From Pseudomonas sp. BN417 (GTDB lineage: Bacteria > Pseudomonadota > Gammaproteobacteria > Pseudomonadales > Pseudomonadaceae): a DNA stretch of 64,000 bases. The notes beneath the pieces are model-generated. The model was not told the origin of the DNA. It saw only the letters and a list, made by a program, of their open reading frames with translations, and did no database searches. This document shows positions 16,984 through 25,508 of this stretch, one piece after another; position 1 is the first letter of the stretch, and every line of letters begins with the position of its first letter. The position numbers were made by a program, and so were the translations under genes. The stretch spans positions 46,384 to 110,383 of the forward strand of contig NZ_SSOJ01000139.1 in assembly GCF_029871205.1 (NCBI RefSeq), in the 5' to 3' direction.

Positions 16984-19707
16984 ATGACCGTCCTGACCAG
17001 TTCGCGATCCATGACAACGGCCGCCGCGCAGATGGCGGACGCGCGCTTTTTCCGCCCACCGCAGCCCGCCGGGCATGTCCCGCGTCCGCGCCTGTGCGAA
17101 CGGCTCGCCGCCGGCCTCGACGGCCGCCTGCTGATGCTCAGTGCGCCGGCCGGCTTCGGCAAGAGCTCGCTGGCCATCGAGTTCTGCGAAAGCCTGCCGC
17201 CCGGCTGGCAGAGCCTCTGGCTCAGCCTCAGCGTGCGCGACAGCGACCCCGGGCGCTTCCTCGAGCGGCTGCTGGATGGCCTTCGGCAGTTCTACCCGGG
17301 TCTTGGCGATGAGGCCATGGGCCACCTGAAGATGCGCCAGCGCCACCAGCCCTTCGCCTTCGAGCAGTGGCTGGACGGCCTGCTCGATGAAGTCGCCGAA
17401 CGCCACGAATCCGGCCAGCCCCTGCTGCTGGTGCTGGACGACTATCACCTGGCGCAGAACGCAGTGCTCGACCGCTGCCTGCAATTCCTCCTCAACCACC
17501 TGCCCGATGGCTGGGTGCTGCTGGTCACAAGCCGCCAGCGCCCGGACTGGCACCTGGCACGACTGCGCCTGTCGCGGCACCTGCTGGAGCTGAACGAGCA
17601 GGACCTGCGCCTCACCGAAGAAGAATGCGTGGCGCTGCTGCAGAGCCAGGGTGCCAGGCTCGACGGCGAAAACCTGGAAGGCCTGCTGCAGCGCAGCGAA
17701 GGCTGGGTGGCTGGGCTGCGCCTGTGGCTGCTGGCCGGCCAGGACACGCCGGCCAGCGGTGAGCCCGAGCAGGCCGCCCATGGCGACGAGAGCCTGATCC
17801 GTGAATACCTGCTGGAGGAAGTGATCGAGCGCCAGGGGCCCGACGTCCAGGCCTTCCTCTATGAAACCGCCCGGTTCGAGCGCTTCTGCGCCGAGCTCTG
17901 CGACGCTGTCCGCGAGAGCCACGACAGCGCCGCCATCCTCCGTCATCTGCAAGCCCACCAGGTGTTCCTGGTGCCCCTGGACGAGCAAGGCCGCTGGTTC
18001 CGCTATCACCACCTGTTTTCCGACCTGCTGCGCGCCCGCGCAACCACCAGCCTGGCGCCGTCCGGCATGCACCTGCGTGCCTGCCGCTGGTTCAGCGCCC
18101 AGGGATTGCTGGACGAGGCCGTGGAGCAGGCCTTGCGCGCCGGCCAGCCGGATATGGCGGCCTCGCTGGTGCAGAACCTGTCCGAAGAACAGCTGTTGGC
18201 CAATCAGAACATCGCCATGCTGCTGCGCTGGAAGATGGACCTGCCCGACAGCCTGCTGTCCAGCACGCCACGGCTGATCGTGCTCTACAGCCTGGCCCTG
18301 GGTCTGGCCTGCCAGCTGGACGCAGCGGAAGAGCTGGCCGCCAACCTCGCGCGCTTCCTGCCGGCACCGGATGCCCCGCAGCAGCGCAACCTGCTGGTGC
18401 AGTGGCAGGCCATAAGCGCCCTGATCGCCCGGGGCCGTGGCGATATCCAGCGCGCCGAGCATTTCTGCAGCGAAGCCCTGGCCACCCTGCCGGTGGAGAA
18501 CTATGGCCTCCGTCATCTCTGCCTGTCCCTGCTGGGCAACATCGCCCTGGTACGCGGCGACCTCTGGCGCGCCCGCGGCTTCAATCGCGAAGCCCTGGAA
18601 ATGGCCCAGCGCGGCGCCAACCCGCTGTTCGAATCGCTGGTCCACTACGACCGCGCCCGGGTATTGCAGGCGCGTGGCGAGATCCTGCGTTCCCAGTGCG
18701 AAGTGCAACAAGGCCTGGAGCGCCTGCGTGGCGCTGCAACGCCGCGGGCCTTCGTCGCCCGGGCGCGATTGATGCTCTACCAGGGCTACCTGCTCTGCGT
18801 GCGCATGCAGCCCCAGGCGGCGCGGGTCAGCCTGCAGGCGGGCATCGCCGAAGCCCGCGCCTGCCGCGATATCAGCCTGCTGATCGGCCACTGCGCCCTG
18901 GCCGGGCTGGAAGGGCGCGAAGGGCGCTTCGCCGCTGCCTTCGCGCAGCTGGCCGAGGCCGAGCGCCTGATGCATATCTGGGACGTGCCGCCTATCTATT
19001 ACCTGGCGATGATCACCCTGTCCAAGTGCGAGCTCTGGCTGGCCCAGGGACAGGTGGAGCTGGCCGAGGCCTGGTTGCCGCGCCTGGCGGAAACCTACGC
19101 CGGCGAAACCGCCGCAGCCGCCCCCGAGTTCCATCCCCAGTTGCCGCTCTACATCGAACTGCAACTGGCCGCCCTGGACCGTGCCCAGGACAAGCCGGCG
19201 GAGGCCGAAAGCCGCCTGCGCGGGCTGCTGCAGAAAGCCGAAGGCCAGGGCGCCCACCATGTGGCGCTGATGGCCCGGCTGCAACTGGTGCAGCTGCTGC
19301 GCAGCGGCCGCGAGCGTGATGCGGTGGCCATGCTCGATCACGCCCTGGAATCCCTGCCAGGCGGTGCCCTGCTGCCTTATCGACAACTGCTGGAGCAGCA
19401 TCCCCAGTGGTTGCGCGAGCAGCTGTCGCCCCGCCCGCCGGAAGCCGTGCGGGAACTCTTCGACTTGCTGCCAGGGGCGGAGGCCGTGTTGCCGGCGGAC
19501 GCTGGGCCCGCGGAGGCGCTCAGTTCGCGGGAGCTGGCGGTGCTGCAGTTGATCGCCCAGGGCTGCTCCAACCAGGAAATCAGCGAGCGCCTGTTCATCT
19601 CCCTGCACACGGTGAAAAGCCACGCCCGCCACATCAACAGCAAGCTGGGCGTGGAGCGTCGCACCCAGGCGGTGGCCCGGGCCAAGGCGCTCGGCCTACT
19701 GCGCTGA
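16984..19707 (+). CDS. MalT/AlkS-like LuxR-family transcriptional activator
   Basis: A 907-residue STAND-type regulator. An N-terminal NTPase has Walker A APAGFGKS at 54-61 and Walker B LLLVLDDYH near 151. A long helical TPR-like sensor fills roughly 350-830, and a C-terminal LuxR helix-turn-helix is clear (LSSRELAVLQLIAQGCSNQE near 842, then HTVKSHARHINSKLGV). Proteins of this design bind an inducer and ATP, oligomerise and activate promoters; AlkS of the alkane pathway is one. Its position next to the acyl-CoA ligase, thiolase and DUF1302/1329 genes, and the shared promoter element there, make these the likely targets. Its 3' end overlaps the convergent gene by 12 bp. Confidence 0.9.
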   Translation: MTVLTSSRSMTTAAAQMADARFFRPPQPAGHVPRPRLCERLAAGLDGRLLMLSAPAGFGKSSLAIEFCESLPPGWQSLWLSLSVRDSDPGRFLERLLDGLRQFYPGLGDEAMGHLKMRQRHQPFAFEQWLDGLLDEVAERHESGQPLLLVLDDYHLAQNAVLDRCLQFLLNHLPDGWVLLVTSRQRPDWHLARLRLSRHLLELNEQDLRLTEEECVALLQSQGARLDGENLEGLLQRSEGWVAGLRLWLLAGQDTPASGEPEQAAHGDESLIREYLLEEVIERQGPDVQAFLYETARFERFCAELCDAVRESHDSAAILRHLQAHQVFLVPLDEQGRWFRYHHLFSDLLRARATTSLAPSGMHLRACRWFSAQGLLDEAVEQALRAGQPDMAASLVQNLSEEQLLANQNIAMLLRWKMDLPDSLLSSTPRLIVLYSLALGLACQLDAAEELAANLARFLPAPDAPQQRNLLVQWQAISALIARGRGDIQRAEHFCSEALATLPVENYGLRHLCLSLLGNIALVRGDLWRARGFNREALEMAQRGANPLFESLVHYDRARVLQARGEILRSQCEVQQGLERLRGAATPRAFVARARLMLYQGYLLCVRMQPQAARVSLQAGIAEARACRDISLLIGHCALAGLEGREGRFAAAFAQLAEAERLMHIWDVPPIYYLAMITLSKCELWLAQGQVELAEAWLPRLAETYAGETAAAAPEFHPQLPLYIELQLAALDRAQDKPAEAESRLRGLLQKAEGQGAHHVALMARLQLVQLLRSGRERDAVAMLDHALESLPGGALLPYRQLLEQHPQWLREQLSPRPPEAVRELFDLLPGAEAVLPADAGPAEALSSRELAVLQLIAQGCSNQEISERLFISLHTVKSHARHINSKLGVERRTQAVARAKALGLLR

Positions 19708-20553
19708 AGCCGGCGGCACCGAGAGATCCAGCTTCGCGGCGGCCGGCCTGGTCGGTGCGGGCCTGGCCAGCTGGGCATCCACATCCTGCTGGATGCCGGC
19801 CAGCACCGGCAGCAGGTCGGCCATGTTGCCGCGCACTTCGCCGTAGGGATGCTTCTCCGCCAGGTCGGCGACTCGCGCCAGCAACTGCCCGCGCACATCG
19901 CCTTGCAGGTGCACGAAAAGCTCGGGCAATTGCTTGGCCAGTTCGGCGCTGTAGAGCACCAGGTCCTCGCGATTGAACTGGCGGGTCAGTCCCAGGTAGT
20001 CCAGGGCGCTGGAGGTCAGCATGGCCGCGGCCGCCTTGGTTTCCTGCAGGCCCTGCAGGCGGATCGGGCTGCCCTGTTCCTTTGCCGAGAGGGTCATCCA
20101 GAACTCCACCGTCAGGGTGAAGAGGATGGCCTGCTCGTGCAGGGAATAGGTCATCAGGCCCAGGGCTTCGGCACCATAGGGCTGCTGCGCGGCCTTGAAA
20201 TCGAAGTACAGGCGCATCAGTTCCTTGAGCTGGAAGAGCACCTCGCGCGCCTCGTTCTGGCGCAGCTCCAGGGGCGCATAGATGTTCAGCTGCGGCTTGA
20301 AGTTCTCCTCGCTGACCATACGCGTGTAGATGGGGCCGGTGAACTCGCCGCTGCGCCGTGGCAGGGCATTCACCTGGGTGGTGTCGATCTTCTCCAGGGC
20401 CTGGATCAGCTGGTGGTAGTCGACGCTGTTCCAAGGGCGCTGGATGTCGGGGATCTTCTGCCCCAGGTAAAAGAGTTCGGCGGCCGGTGCGCGCAGGGCG
20501 AAAACCAGCAAAAGGATGGCCAGCGGCCAGAGCAGGGGGCGTGTTAGCGTCAT
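19696..20553 (-). CDS. Conserved hypothetical exported protein
   Basis: A 285-residue protein that I cannot assign to a named family. A signal peptide is visible (TRPLLWPLAILLLVFALRAP, cleavage after APA, about 30). The mature part is mostly helical, with no Cys and no obvious catalytic motif, and ends in a Pro/Ala-rich tail (ARPAPTRPAAAKLDLSVPP). ATG at 20553 is chosen since the signal sequence begins there; upstream in-frame residues are Arg-rich and atypical. It overlaps the MalT-like gene tail by 12 bp and diverges from an alpha/beta hydrolase. A similar gene sits at this position in P. aeruginosa as I recall. Confidence 0.75.
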   Translation of the reverse strand: MTLTRPLLWPLAILLLVFALRAPAAELFYLGQKIPDIQRPWNSVDYHQLIQALEKIDTTQVNALPRRSGEFTGPIYTRMVSEENFKPQLNIYAPLELRQNEAREVLFQLKELMRLYFDFKAAQQPYGAEALGLMTYSLHEQAILFTLTVEFWMTLSAKEQGSPIRLQGLQETKAAAAMLTSSALDYLGLTRQFNREDLVLYSAELAKQLPELFVHLQGDVRGQLLARVADLAEKHPYGEVRGNMADLLPVLAGIQQDVDAQLARPAPTRPAAAKLDLSVPPASAQ

Positions 20554-20712
20554 CGACCAGGACAATCCTGCGGGGGAGGGCCGGCCAAGAGTAGCGAGGC
20601 CGGGATGCGCCGTCACCCGCGCCTTGGTTGGGAGCGCGAGCCTCTGAACTACCGTGCGCCGCTCTCGGCCATGGCAGCGGCGTCCCTCGACTCTCGGCGC
20701 TCTGTCGACGCT

Positions 20713-20724
20713 CAACCTAGGTTG
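20713..20724. promoter_or_regulatory. 12-bp perfect palindrome in divergent promoter region
   Basis: CAACCTAGGTTG lies 66 bp upstream of the alpha/beta hydrolase start. It may be an operator or a remnant of the GTAGGTTG repeat family. Confidence 0.25.
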
Positions 20725-20789
20725 GGCGCGGCTGCCCTGGCCGCGTGCTCTGATAGGCCCTCGACAACAACAATCACGAGGTGCCCCGC

Positions 20790-21731
20790 ATGTCCGCATC
20801 CAGCTTGCCGCTGTCGCCGCCGCTCGCCGCCGGCTTCGCCCGTCTGGGCTTCGGCTCCCTGCCGCTCGACCGCCTCAAGGCGCGCTACGCCAGCGCCGAC
20901 AGCGGTTCGCGCTTCATCGAGCTGGATGGCTTCAATGTCCACTACCGCGACGAGGGCAGCCGTGACAAGCCGGCGCTGGTGATGATCCATGGCGTGGTCG
21001 CCTCCTTGCACACCTGGGACGACTGGGTCGAGGCCTTCGCCCCGCATTACCGGATCATCCGTTTCGACGTGCCCGGATTCGGACTCACAGGGCCCAAGCG
21101 CAGCGGCGATTACTCCGCCGAACGGATGATCGGCATCCTCGGCCTGCTGCTGGATTACCTGGGCGTGACCCGTGCATCCATCGCCGGCAACTCCCTGGGC
21201 GGCTATATCGCCTGGAACTTCGCCCTGATCCAGCCGCATCGTGTGGACAAGCTGGTGCTGATCGACCCGGCCGGCTACCCGATGCGCAAGGTGCCCTGGA
21301 TGATCGCCTCCGCCGCGTTGCCGGGTGCCACCCTGGCCATGCCCCTGTGGATGCCGCGGGCACTGCTCGCCCAGGGCATCAAGGAAGTCTATGGCGAGCC
21401 GGGGCGGATCAAGCCCGGCGTGGTGGACCGTTATTACGACTTGAGTCGTCGGCCGGGCAACCGCCGGGCGATGATGGATATCTTCCGCGTGTTGCTGAAG
21501 GTCAACAGCACGGAGCTGGAGACCAGCGGCCAGCGGGTGGCACAGATCAAGGCGCCGACCCTGCTGCTGTGGGGTGAGAAGGACCGCTGGATATCACCCA
21601 AGCACGTGCCGCTGTGGCAGCGCGACCTGCCGGGGATTCAGGTGAAAACTTACCCGGGGGTGGGGCATATCCCGATGGAGGAGATTCCGCAGCAGAGCGC
21701 GGCGGATGCGATGCGGTTCTTATTGGGCTGA
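20790..21731 (+). CDS. Alpha/beta-fold hydrolase
   Basis: A 313-residue hydrolase. The oxyanion region is VMIHGVVASLHTWDDWVE near 64; the nucleophile Ser lies in SIAGNSLGGYIAWN near 140; the acidic residue in LLLWGEKDRWI near 262; and the catalytic His in PGVGHIPMEE near 291. The substrate, an ester or related bond, is unknown. Start ATG at 20790 is favoured by GAGG seven to ten bases upstream; a GTG at 20781 overlaps that ribosome-binding site. A palindromic repeat, then a terminator, follow. Confidence 0.88.
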   Translation: MSASSLPLSPPLAAGFARLGFGSLPLDRLKARYASADSGSRFIELDGFNVHYRDEGSRDKPALVMIHGVVASLHTWDDWVEAFAPHYRIIRFDVPGFGLTGPKRSGDYSAERMIGILGLLLDYLGVTRASIAGNSLGGYIAWNFALIQPHRVDKLVLIDPAGYPMRKVPWMIASAALPGATLAMPLWMPRALLAQGIKEVYGEPGRIKPGVVDRYYDLSRRPGNRRAMMDIFRVLLKVNSTELETSGQRVAQIKAPTLLLWGEKDRWISPKHVPLWQRDLPGIQVKTYPGVGHIPMEEIPQQSAADAMRFLLG

Positions 21732-21747
21732 CTGCTCGGACTTCACT

Positions 21748-21811
21748 GTAGGGTGCGCTGCGCGCACCGAAACGCCTGTGCGCAACATCCGGTGCGCACA
21801 GCGCACCCTAC
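21748..21811. repeat. GTAGGGTGCGC-family extragenic palindrome
   Basis: GTAGGGTGCGCTGCGCGCAC at the left and GTGCGCACAGCGCACCCTAC at the right make a 64-bp inverted repeat. A second copy of the same family is at 59400-59473. Confidence 0.8.
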
Positions 21812-21821
21812 GAAAGTGAAA

Positions 21822-21848
21822 GAAAACGGCCCCGAAGGGCCGTTTTCT
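21822..21848. terminator. Bidirectional terminator
   Basis: GAAAACGGCC, short loop, AGGGCCGTTTTC, between the convergent alpha/beta hydrolase and metal-dependent hydrolase genes. Confidence 0.85.
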
Positions 21849-21862
21849 CATCCGGGAAACCC

Positions 21863-22699
21863 TCAAGCCGCACTCGCCTGCGGCACATCGAACTCTTCCC
21901 GCGTCTTGTACAGCAGGTCGAGGTTGTCGTGCTGCCAGGGGTGGAAGCCCTTCCTGAAGAAGTCCAGGTAGGTCCGGATCAGCGGCCGGAAGATGCCGTT
22001 GCGGCCCCACATCCAGCTCAGGCCGTCGCGCCAGACGCGCCAGTTCCACAAGAGGCCGTCGCGCTTGAGCATGTGCGCCAGGCCACGGGTGGTGTCGAGG
22101 ACGAAGAAGAAGGTGCCCATCAGCATCGCTCGGCGCAGCAGGCGGTGGCTGCCGCAGACCTGGTTGTAGACGTCGAAGGCCACCGCCTTGTGCTCGGTCT
22201 CCTCCAGCGCATGCCAGCGCCAGAGGCGCGCCATGGTGGGGTGGGCGCCGGCCATGTACTCGGGGTTCTTCAGCAGGCCGTCGGCCATGATCGCGGTGAT
22301 GTGCTCAAGGGCAGCGGTGGCGGCCAACTGGCGGTAGGCGGAGAACTTCTTCTGGGTGAAGCGGATCCGCGCCTGGGCGCGGCGCTCGATGGTGCCGATG
22401 TCATAGCCCAGTTCGCGCAGGCGGTTGCTGTACTCCAGATGCTCGCGGCTGTGGTGGCCTTCCTGGCCGATGAAGCCGCGTATCTGCTCCTTCAGCAGCG
22501 GGTCATCGATCCGGTCGCGGAAGTGGCGCACCGAATCGATGAAGAAGCGTTCGCCATCGGGGAACAGCACCGACATCGCATCGAACAGGTGGCTCTTGAA
22601 GGCGTCTCCGCTGTGCCAGTGGCGCGGCAGCGGAGTGGGCAGATCGAAATCCATGTGGCGCGGACGGATAACCAATCCTTCGGGGGTGGTGCTGGCCAT
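21863..22699 (-). CDS. Predicted metal-dependent hydrolase (PF10118 type)
   Basis: A 278-residue helical protein with a ferritin-like arrangement of metal ligands: RGFIGQEGHHSREHLEYSN near 74, ALEHITAIMADGLL near 127, and WRWHALEETEHKAVAFDVYN near 161. This is the pattern of the predicted metal-dependent hydrolase family PF10118, whose reaction is not established. Start at 22699, with GGAG on the minus strand shortly before. It is divergent from an AraC regulator whose gene begins 124 bp away, with two perfect palindromes between them. Confidence 0.82.
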   Translation of the reverse strand: MASTTPEGLVIRPRHMDFDLPTPLPRHWHSGDAFKSHLFDAMSVLFPDGERFFIDSVRHFRDRIDDPLLKEQIRGFIGQEGHHSREHLEYSNRLRELGYDIGTIERRAQARIRFTQKKFSAYRQLAATAALEHITAIMADGLLKNPEYMAGAHPTMARLWRWHALEETEHKAVAFDVYNQVCGSHRLLRRAMLMGTFFFVLDTTRGLAHMLKRDGLLWNWRVWRDGLSWMWGRNGIFRPLIRTYLDFFRKGFHPWQHDNLDLLYKTREEFDVPQASAA

Positions 22700-22720
22700 G
22701 GGGGCTCCTTGAGTCTATAT

Positions 22721-22732
22721 GGACCATGGTCC
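22721..22732. promoter_or_regulatory. Perfect palindrome GGACCATGGTCC, putative operator
   Basis: A 12-bp exact palindrome 21 bp upstream of the metal-dependent hydrolase start, flanked by ATAT on both sides; suited to autoregulation or control by the divergent AraC protein. Confidence 0.4.
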
Positions 22733-22751
22733 CAATATCCGCTTGCCGGGT

Positions 22752-22764
22752 CTTGTCGGACAAG
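22752..22764. promoter_or_regulatory. Palindrome CTTGTC-G-GACAAG, putative operator
   Basis: A 6-bp perfect inverted repeat with a one-base centre, midway in the divergent promoter region between hydrolase and AraC regulator genes. Confidence 0.4.
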
Positions 22765-22822
22765 GTTATCTACTGCCAACCTTCGAGTCATATCCGGCCA
22801 CAACCCAGCACAAGACGCCAAT

Positions 22823-23842
22823 ATGAAACAACCGCTGACCTTCTCCGCCGAACTGGTACCCGTCGCCTATGCCGAAGCCCTGCTGTCCCTGGTCGAGGAG
22901 TTGGGCGTTGCGCGCGCGGCGCTGCTGGCCAATGCCAGGGTCAAGCCGGAAATCCTCGGCAATCCCAATGGCCGGCTGTCATTCCTGGACTTCAACCAGC
23001 TCGCCAGCGTGGCCCTGCAGCTGTGCCGCGAGCCGGCCCTGGGACTGGTGCTGGGGCAGCGGCTGAACGTCTCCACCCACGGCATCCTCGGCTACGCGGT
23101 GCTGTCCAGCGCCAACCTCGGGTACGCGCTGCAGTTCGCCATGAAGTATTACCGGGTGCTCGGCCTGGCCTATGAGCTGGAGCTGGTGGAGCAGGGCGAT
23201 TGCCTGCAACTGCGCGCCACCGAATCCTTTCCCATGGGGTCGCTGGGTCGCTTCGCCGGCGAAGGGCTGCTAGCCAGCTTCTTCAGCATCGCCCGCTTCC
23301 TGGTGGGCGAGGAATTGCGCGGTCAGCAGGTGGGTTTCGCCCATCCGGCGCCCACCTATGCGGCGCGCTATGCGACGGTATTCGGCATGACGCCGCAGTT
23401 CGAGCAGCCCTGCCACTGGCTGAGCCTGCCCAAGGCCTATCTGCAGCGGCCCATGGCCCTGGCGAACCCGGCCACGGTGCAGATGTGCGAGCAGCAGTGC
23501 GAGGCCCTGCTGGCCAGCCTGGACGTGCAGGACGCCCTGCTCACCCGTGTGCGCCGACTGTTGCTGGCACGCCCCGGCGACTTCCCCGACCTCGACAGCG
23601 CAGCCCGCACCCTGCACACCAGCGGCCGCAGCCTGCGCCGGCACCTGTCGGCCATGGGCACCAGTTATCAACAGGTGCTGGACGAGGTGCGCAAGGGTCT
23701 GGCCCTGCAATACCTCAGCACCACCCATCTGCCGTTGTTCGAGATCGCCAGCCTGCTGGGCTTCAGCGACCCGTCCAACTTTCGCCGCGCCTTCCGCAAA
23801 TGGACGGGGAGGCTGCCGAGCGATTATCGTGCCGGGCCGTGA
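22823..23842 (+). CDS. AraC-family regulator (OruR/ArgR-like, Arabinose_bd N-terminal domain)
   Basis: A 339-residue regulator with the long N-terminal domain typical of the group that senses hydrophobic or amino-acid-derived ligands (GQRLNVSTHGILGYAVLSSA near residue 83) and a C-terminal double helix-turn-helix ending FEIASLLGFSDPSNFRRAFR then WTGRLPSDYR. ATG at 22823 has no strong ribosome-binding site, but the protein begins typically there, and upstream in-frame sequence is antisense to the hydrolase gene. It likely controls the divergent metal-dependent hydrolase. Confidence 0.87.
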   Translation: MKQPLTFSAELVPVAYAEALLSLVEELGVARAALLANARVKPEILGNPNGRLSFLDFNQLASVALQLCREPALGLVLGQRLNVSTHGILGYAVLSSANLGYALQFAMKYYRVLGLAYELELVEQGDCLQLRATESFPMGSLGRFAGEGLLASFFSIARFLVGEELRGQQVGFAHPAPTYAARYATVFGMTPQFEQPCHWLSLPKAYLQRPMALANPATVQMCEQQCEALLASLDVQDALLTRVRRLLLARPGDFPDLDSAARTLHTSGRSLRRHLSAMGTSYQQVLDEVRKGLALQYLSTTHLPLFEIASLLGFSDPSNFRRAFRKWTGRLPSDYRAGP

Positions 23843-23890
23843 AGTCCATTTGCCAAGCGCCGCAGAGCGCTGCCGTACCGGAGATGCCCG

Positions 23891-24532
23891 ATGACCCAGT
23901 CCACCGCCCTGATCCGAGAAACCTTCCCCGTCGGCCCCTTGCAGTGCAACTGCACCCTGATCGGCGACCCGGTCAGCAAGAAGGCCATAGTGGTGGACCC
24001 GGGTGGTAATCCGGAGCTGATCCTCGCGCGCCTGGAGGCCCATGGCCTGAAGCTGGTCAGCATCATCCACACCCATGCCCACCTGGATCACTTCCTCGCC
24101 TCCGGCGAGCTGAAGAAGGCCACCGGCGCCACCTTGCACCTGCACAAGGAAGACCAGTTCCTCTGGGACAACCTGGAAATGCAGTGCCGTATGTTCGGCG
24201 TACCCTACAAACCGGTGCCGGCGCCCGACCAGTGGCTGGCGGACGACGAGGAGCTCGCCTGCGGCTGCGGCGTGGCCCTGCACACGCCGGGACACACCCC
24301 CGGTTCCATGAGCTTCTGGTTCCCCCAGGCCAAGCTGCTGATCGCTGGCGACACCCTGTTCCGCCGCGGCATCGGCCGTACCGACCTCTGGGGCGGCGAC
24401 TACGGCACCATCGAGCGCTCCATCAAGCAGCGTCTGTACAGCCTGGACGAGGAGGCGACCGTGGTCACCGGCCACGGCCCAGATACCCGGCTGGGCGACG
24501 AGATGCGGGAAAATCCCTTCGTGCGGGCCTGA
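23891..24532 (+). CDS. MBL-fold metallohydrolase (YcbL/GloC-like)
   Basis: A 213-residue metallo-beta-lactamase-fold protein. The zinc-binding motif IIHTHAHLDHF lies near residue 57, further ligands in LHTPGHTPGSMSFW (His, about 136), LLIAGDTLFRRGIGRTDL (Asp, about 156) and VVTGHGPDTR (His, about 199). Overall resemblance is to type II glyoxalases of the YcbL/GloC kind that hydrolyse S-lactoylglutathione, but the C-terminal glutathione-binding domain of GloB is absent. It is the 48 bp downstream neighbour of the AraC gene. Confidence 0.88.
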   Translation: MTQSTALIRETFPVGPLQCNCTLIGDPVSKKAIVVDPGGNPELILARLEAHGLKLVSIIHTHAHLDHFLASGELKKATGATLHLHKEDQFLWDNLEMQCRMFGVPYKPVPAPDQWLADDEELACGCGVALHTPGHTPGSMSFWFPQAKLLIAGDTLFRRGIGRTDLWGGDYGTIERSIKQRLYSLDEEATVVTGHGPDTRLGDEMRENPFVRA

Positions 24533-24612
24533 ACCACGGAATTTCTGCGGAGTTTGATGTCTAATTGCCCGCAGCCACACCGGCTAAACGATTTCTCAGG
24601 AGTAATGAGTCC

Positions 24613-25311
24613 ATGTTCACCCCGCGTCGCCTGATCATCGCCGCCACCGCTTTCGCCATGCTGTCGGGCTGTGCCGCACAGGGCCCCTACGACACTCAGA
24701 GCCAGGCCCCAAGCCAGGGCGGCATGAGCAAGACTGCCAAGTACGGCGCCCTGGGTGCCCTCGCCGGCGCCGTGGCAGGTGCCGCGATCAACCATGACAA
24801 CCGTGGCAAGGGCGCGCTGATCGGTGCTGCCGTGGCTGGCGCGGCCAGCGCGGGCTATGGCTACTACGTCGACAAGCAGGAAGCCGAACTGCGCCGCAGC
24901 ATGGAAGGCACCGGCGTGCAGGTGGAGCGTCAGGGCGACAACCTCAACCTGATCATGCCCGGCAACATCACCTTCGCTACCAACTCTGCGAATATCGCCA
25001 GCAACTTCTACTCCCCGCTGAACAACCTGGCGACCTCCTTCAAGCAGTACGACCAGAACAACATCGAGGTGGTCGGCCATACCGACAGCACCGGCGGCCA
25101 CCAGTACAACGTCAACCTGTCGCAGCAGCGCGCCCAGAGCGTGGCCAACTACCTGATGGCCCAGGGCGTCAATGGTGCCCGCGTGACCTCCCGCGGCATG
25201 GGCCCGGACCTGCCGGTCGCCAGCAATGCCAACGAGACCGGCCGTTCGCAGAACCGCCGCGTGGAAATCAAGCTGACGCCCATCCCCGGCGCCCAGGTTT
25301 CGCAGCAGTAA
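24613..25311 (+). CDS. OmpA-family lipoprotein (YiaD-like)
   Basis: A 232-residue outer-membrane lipoprotein. Residues 1-20 form a lipoprotein signal (AATAFAMLSGCAAQ, Cys at 20). A glycine-zipper segment follows (ALGALAGAVAGAAINHD and GALIGAAVAGAASAGYGYY, about 48-90). The C-terminal OmpA domain binds peptidoglycan, with VVGHTDSTGGHQYNVNLSQQ near 153 and the Arg of SQNRRVEI near 217. Start ATG at 24613 follows AGGAG. Its role is envelope integrity. A hairpin after the stop probably ends the transcript. Confidence 0.92.
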   Translation: MFTPRRLIIAATAFAMLSGCAAQGPYDTQSQAPSQGGMSKTAKYGALGALAGAVAGAAINHDNRGKGALIGAAVAGAASAGYGYYVDKQEAELRRSMEGTGVQVERQGDNLNLIMPGNITFATNSANIASNFYSPLNNLATSFKQYDQNNIEVVGHTDSTGGHQYNVNLSQQRAQSVANYLMAQGVNGARVTSRGMGPDLPVASNANETGRSQNRRVEIKLTPIPGAQVSQQ

Positions 25312-25330
25312 GGAACCGCTCCACCCCGCA

Positions 25331-25354
25331 CAAGGCCCGCATTCGCGGGCCTTG
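25331..25354 (+). terminator. Terminator hairpin after OmpA lipoprotein gene
   Basis: CAAGGCCCGC / GCGGGCCTTG stem with a four-base loop begins 19 bp past the stop; the following T run is short. Confidence 0.65.
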
Positions 25355-25508
25355 TCGCTTCTGCCGCTCGTCGTTCGATTGCTGGCGCAACGCCGGTTGC
25401 CGCATTCCTGTCTAGACTGCGCAGCAGGGCTCCGTTGAGGCCCGGCTGAACCGTCGGCCCAGTGCCCCAAGAGGCGCGGCCGCGGCCATGGAGTGGACAG
25501 GAGCCTGC

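Noticed and set aside
16912-19632. Minus-strand frame of about 900 codons against the MalT-like gene
   Set aside because: Antisense to a protein with intact Walker and LuxR motifs; composition is Gln/Gly/Ala-rich without domains.
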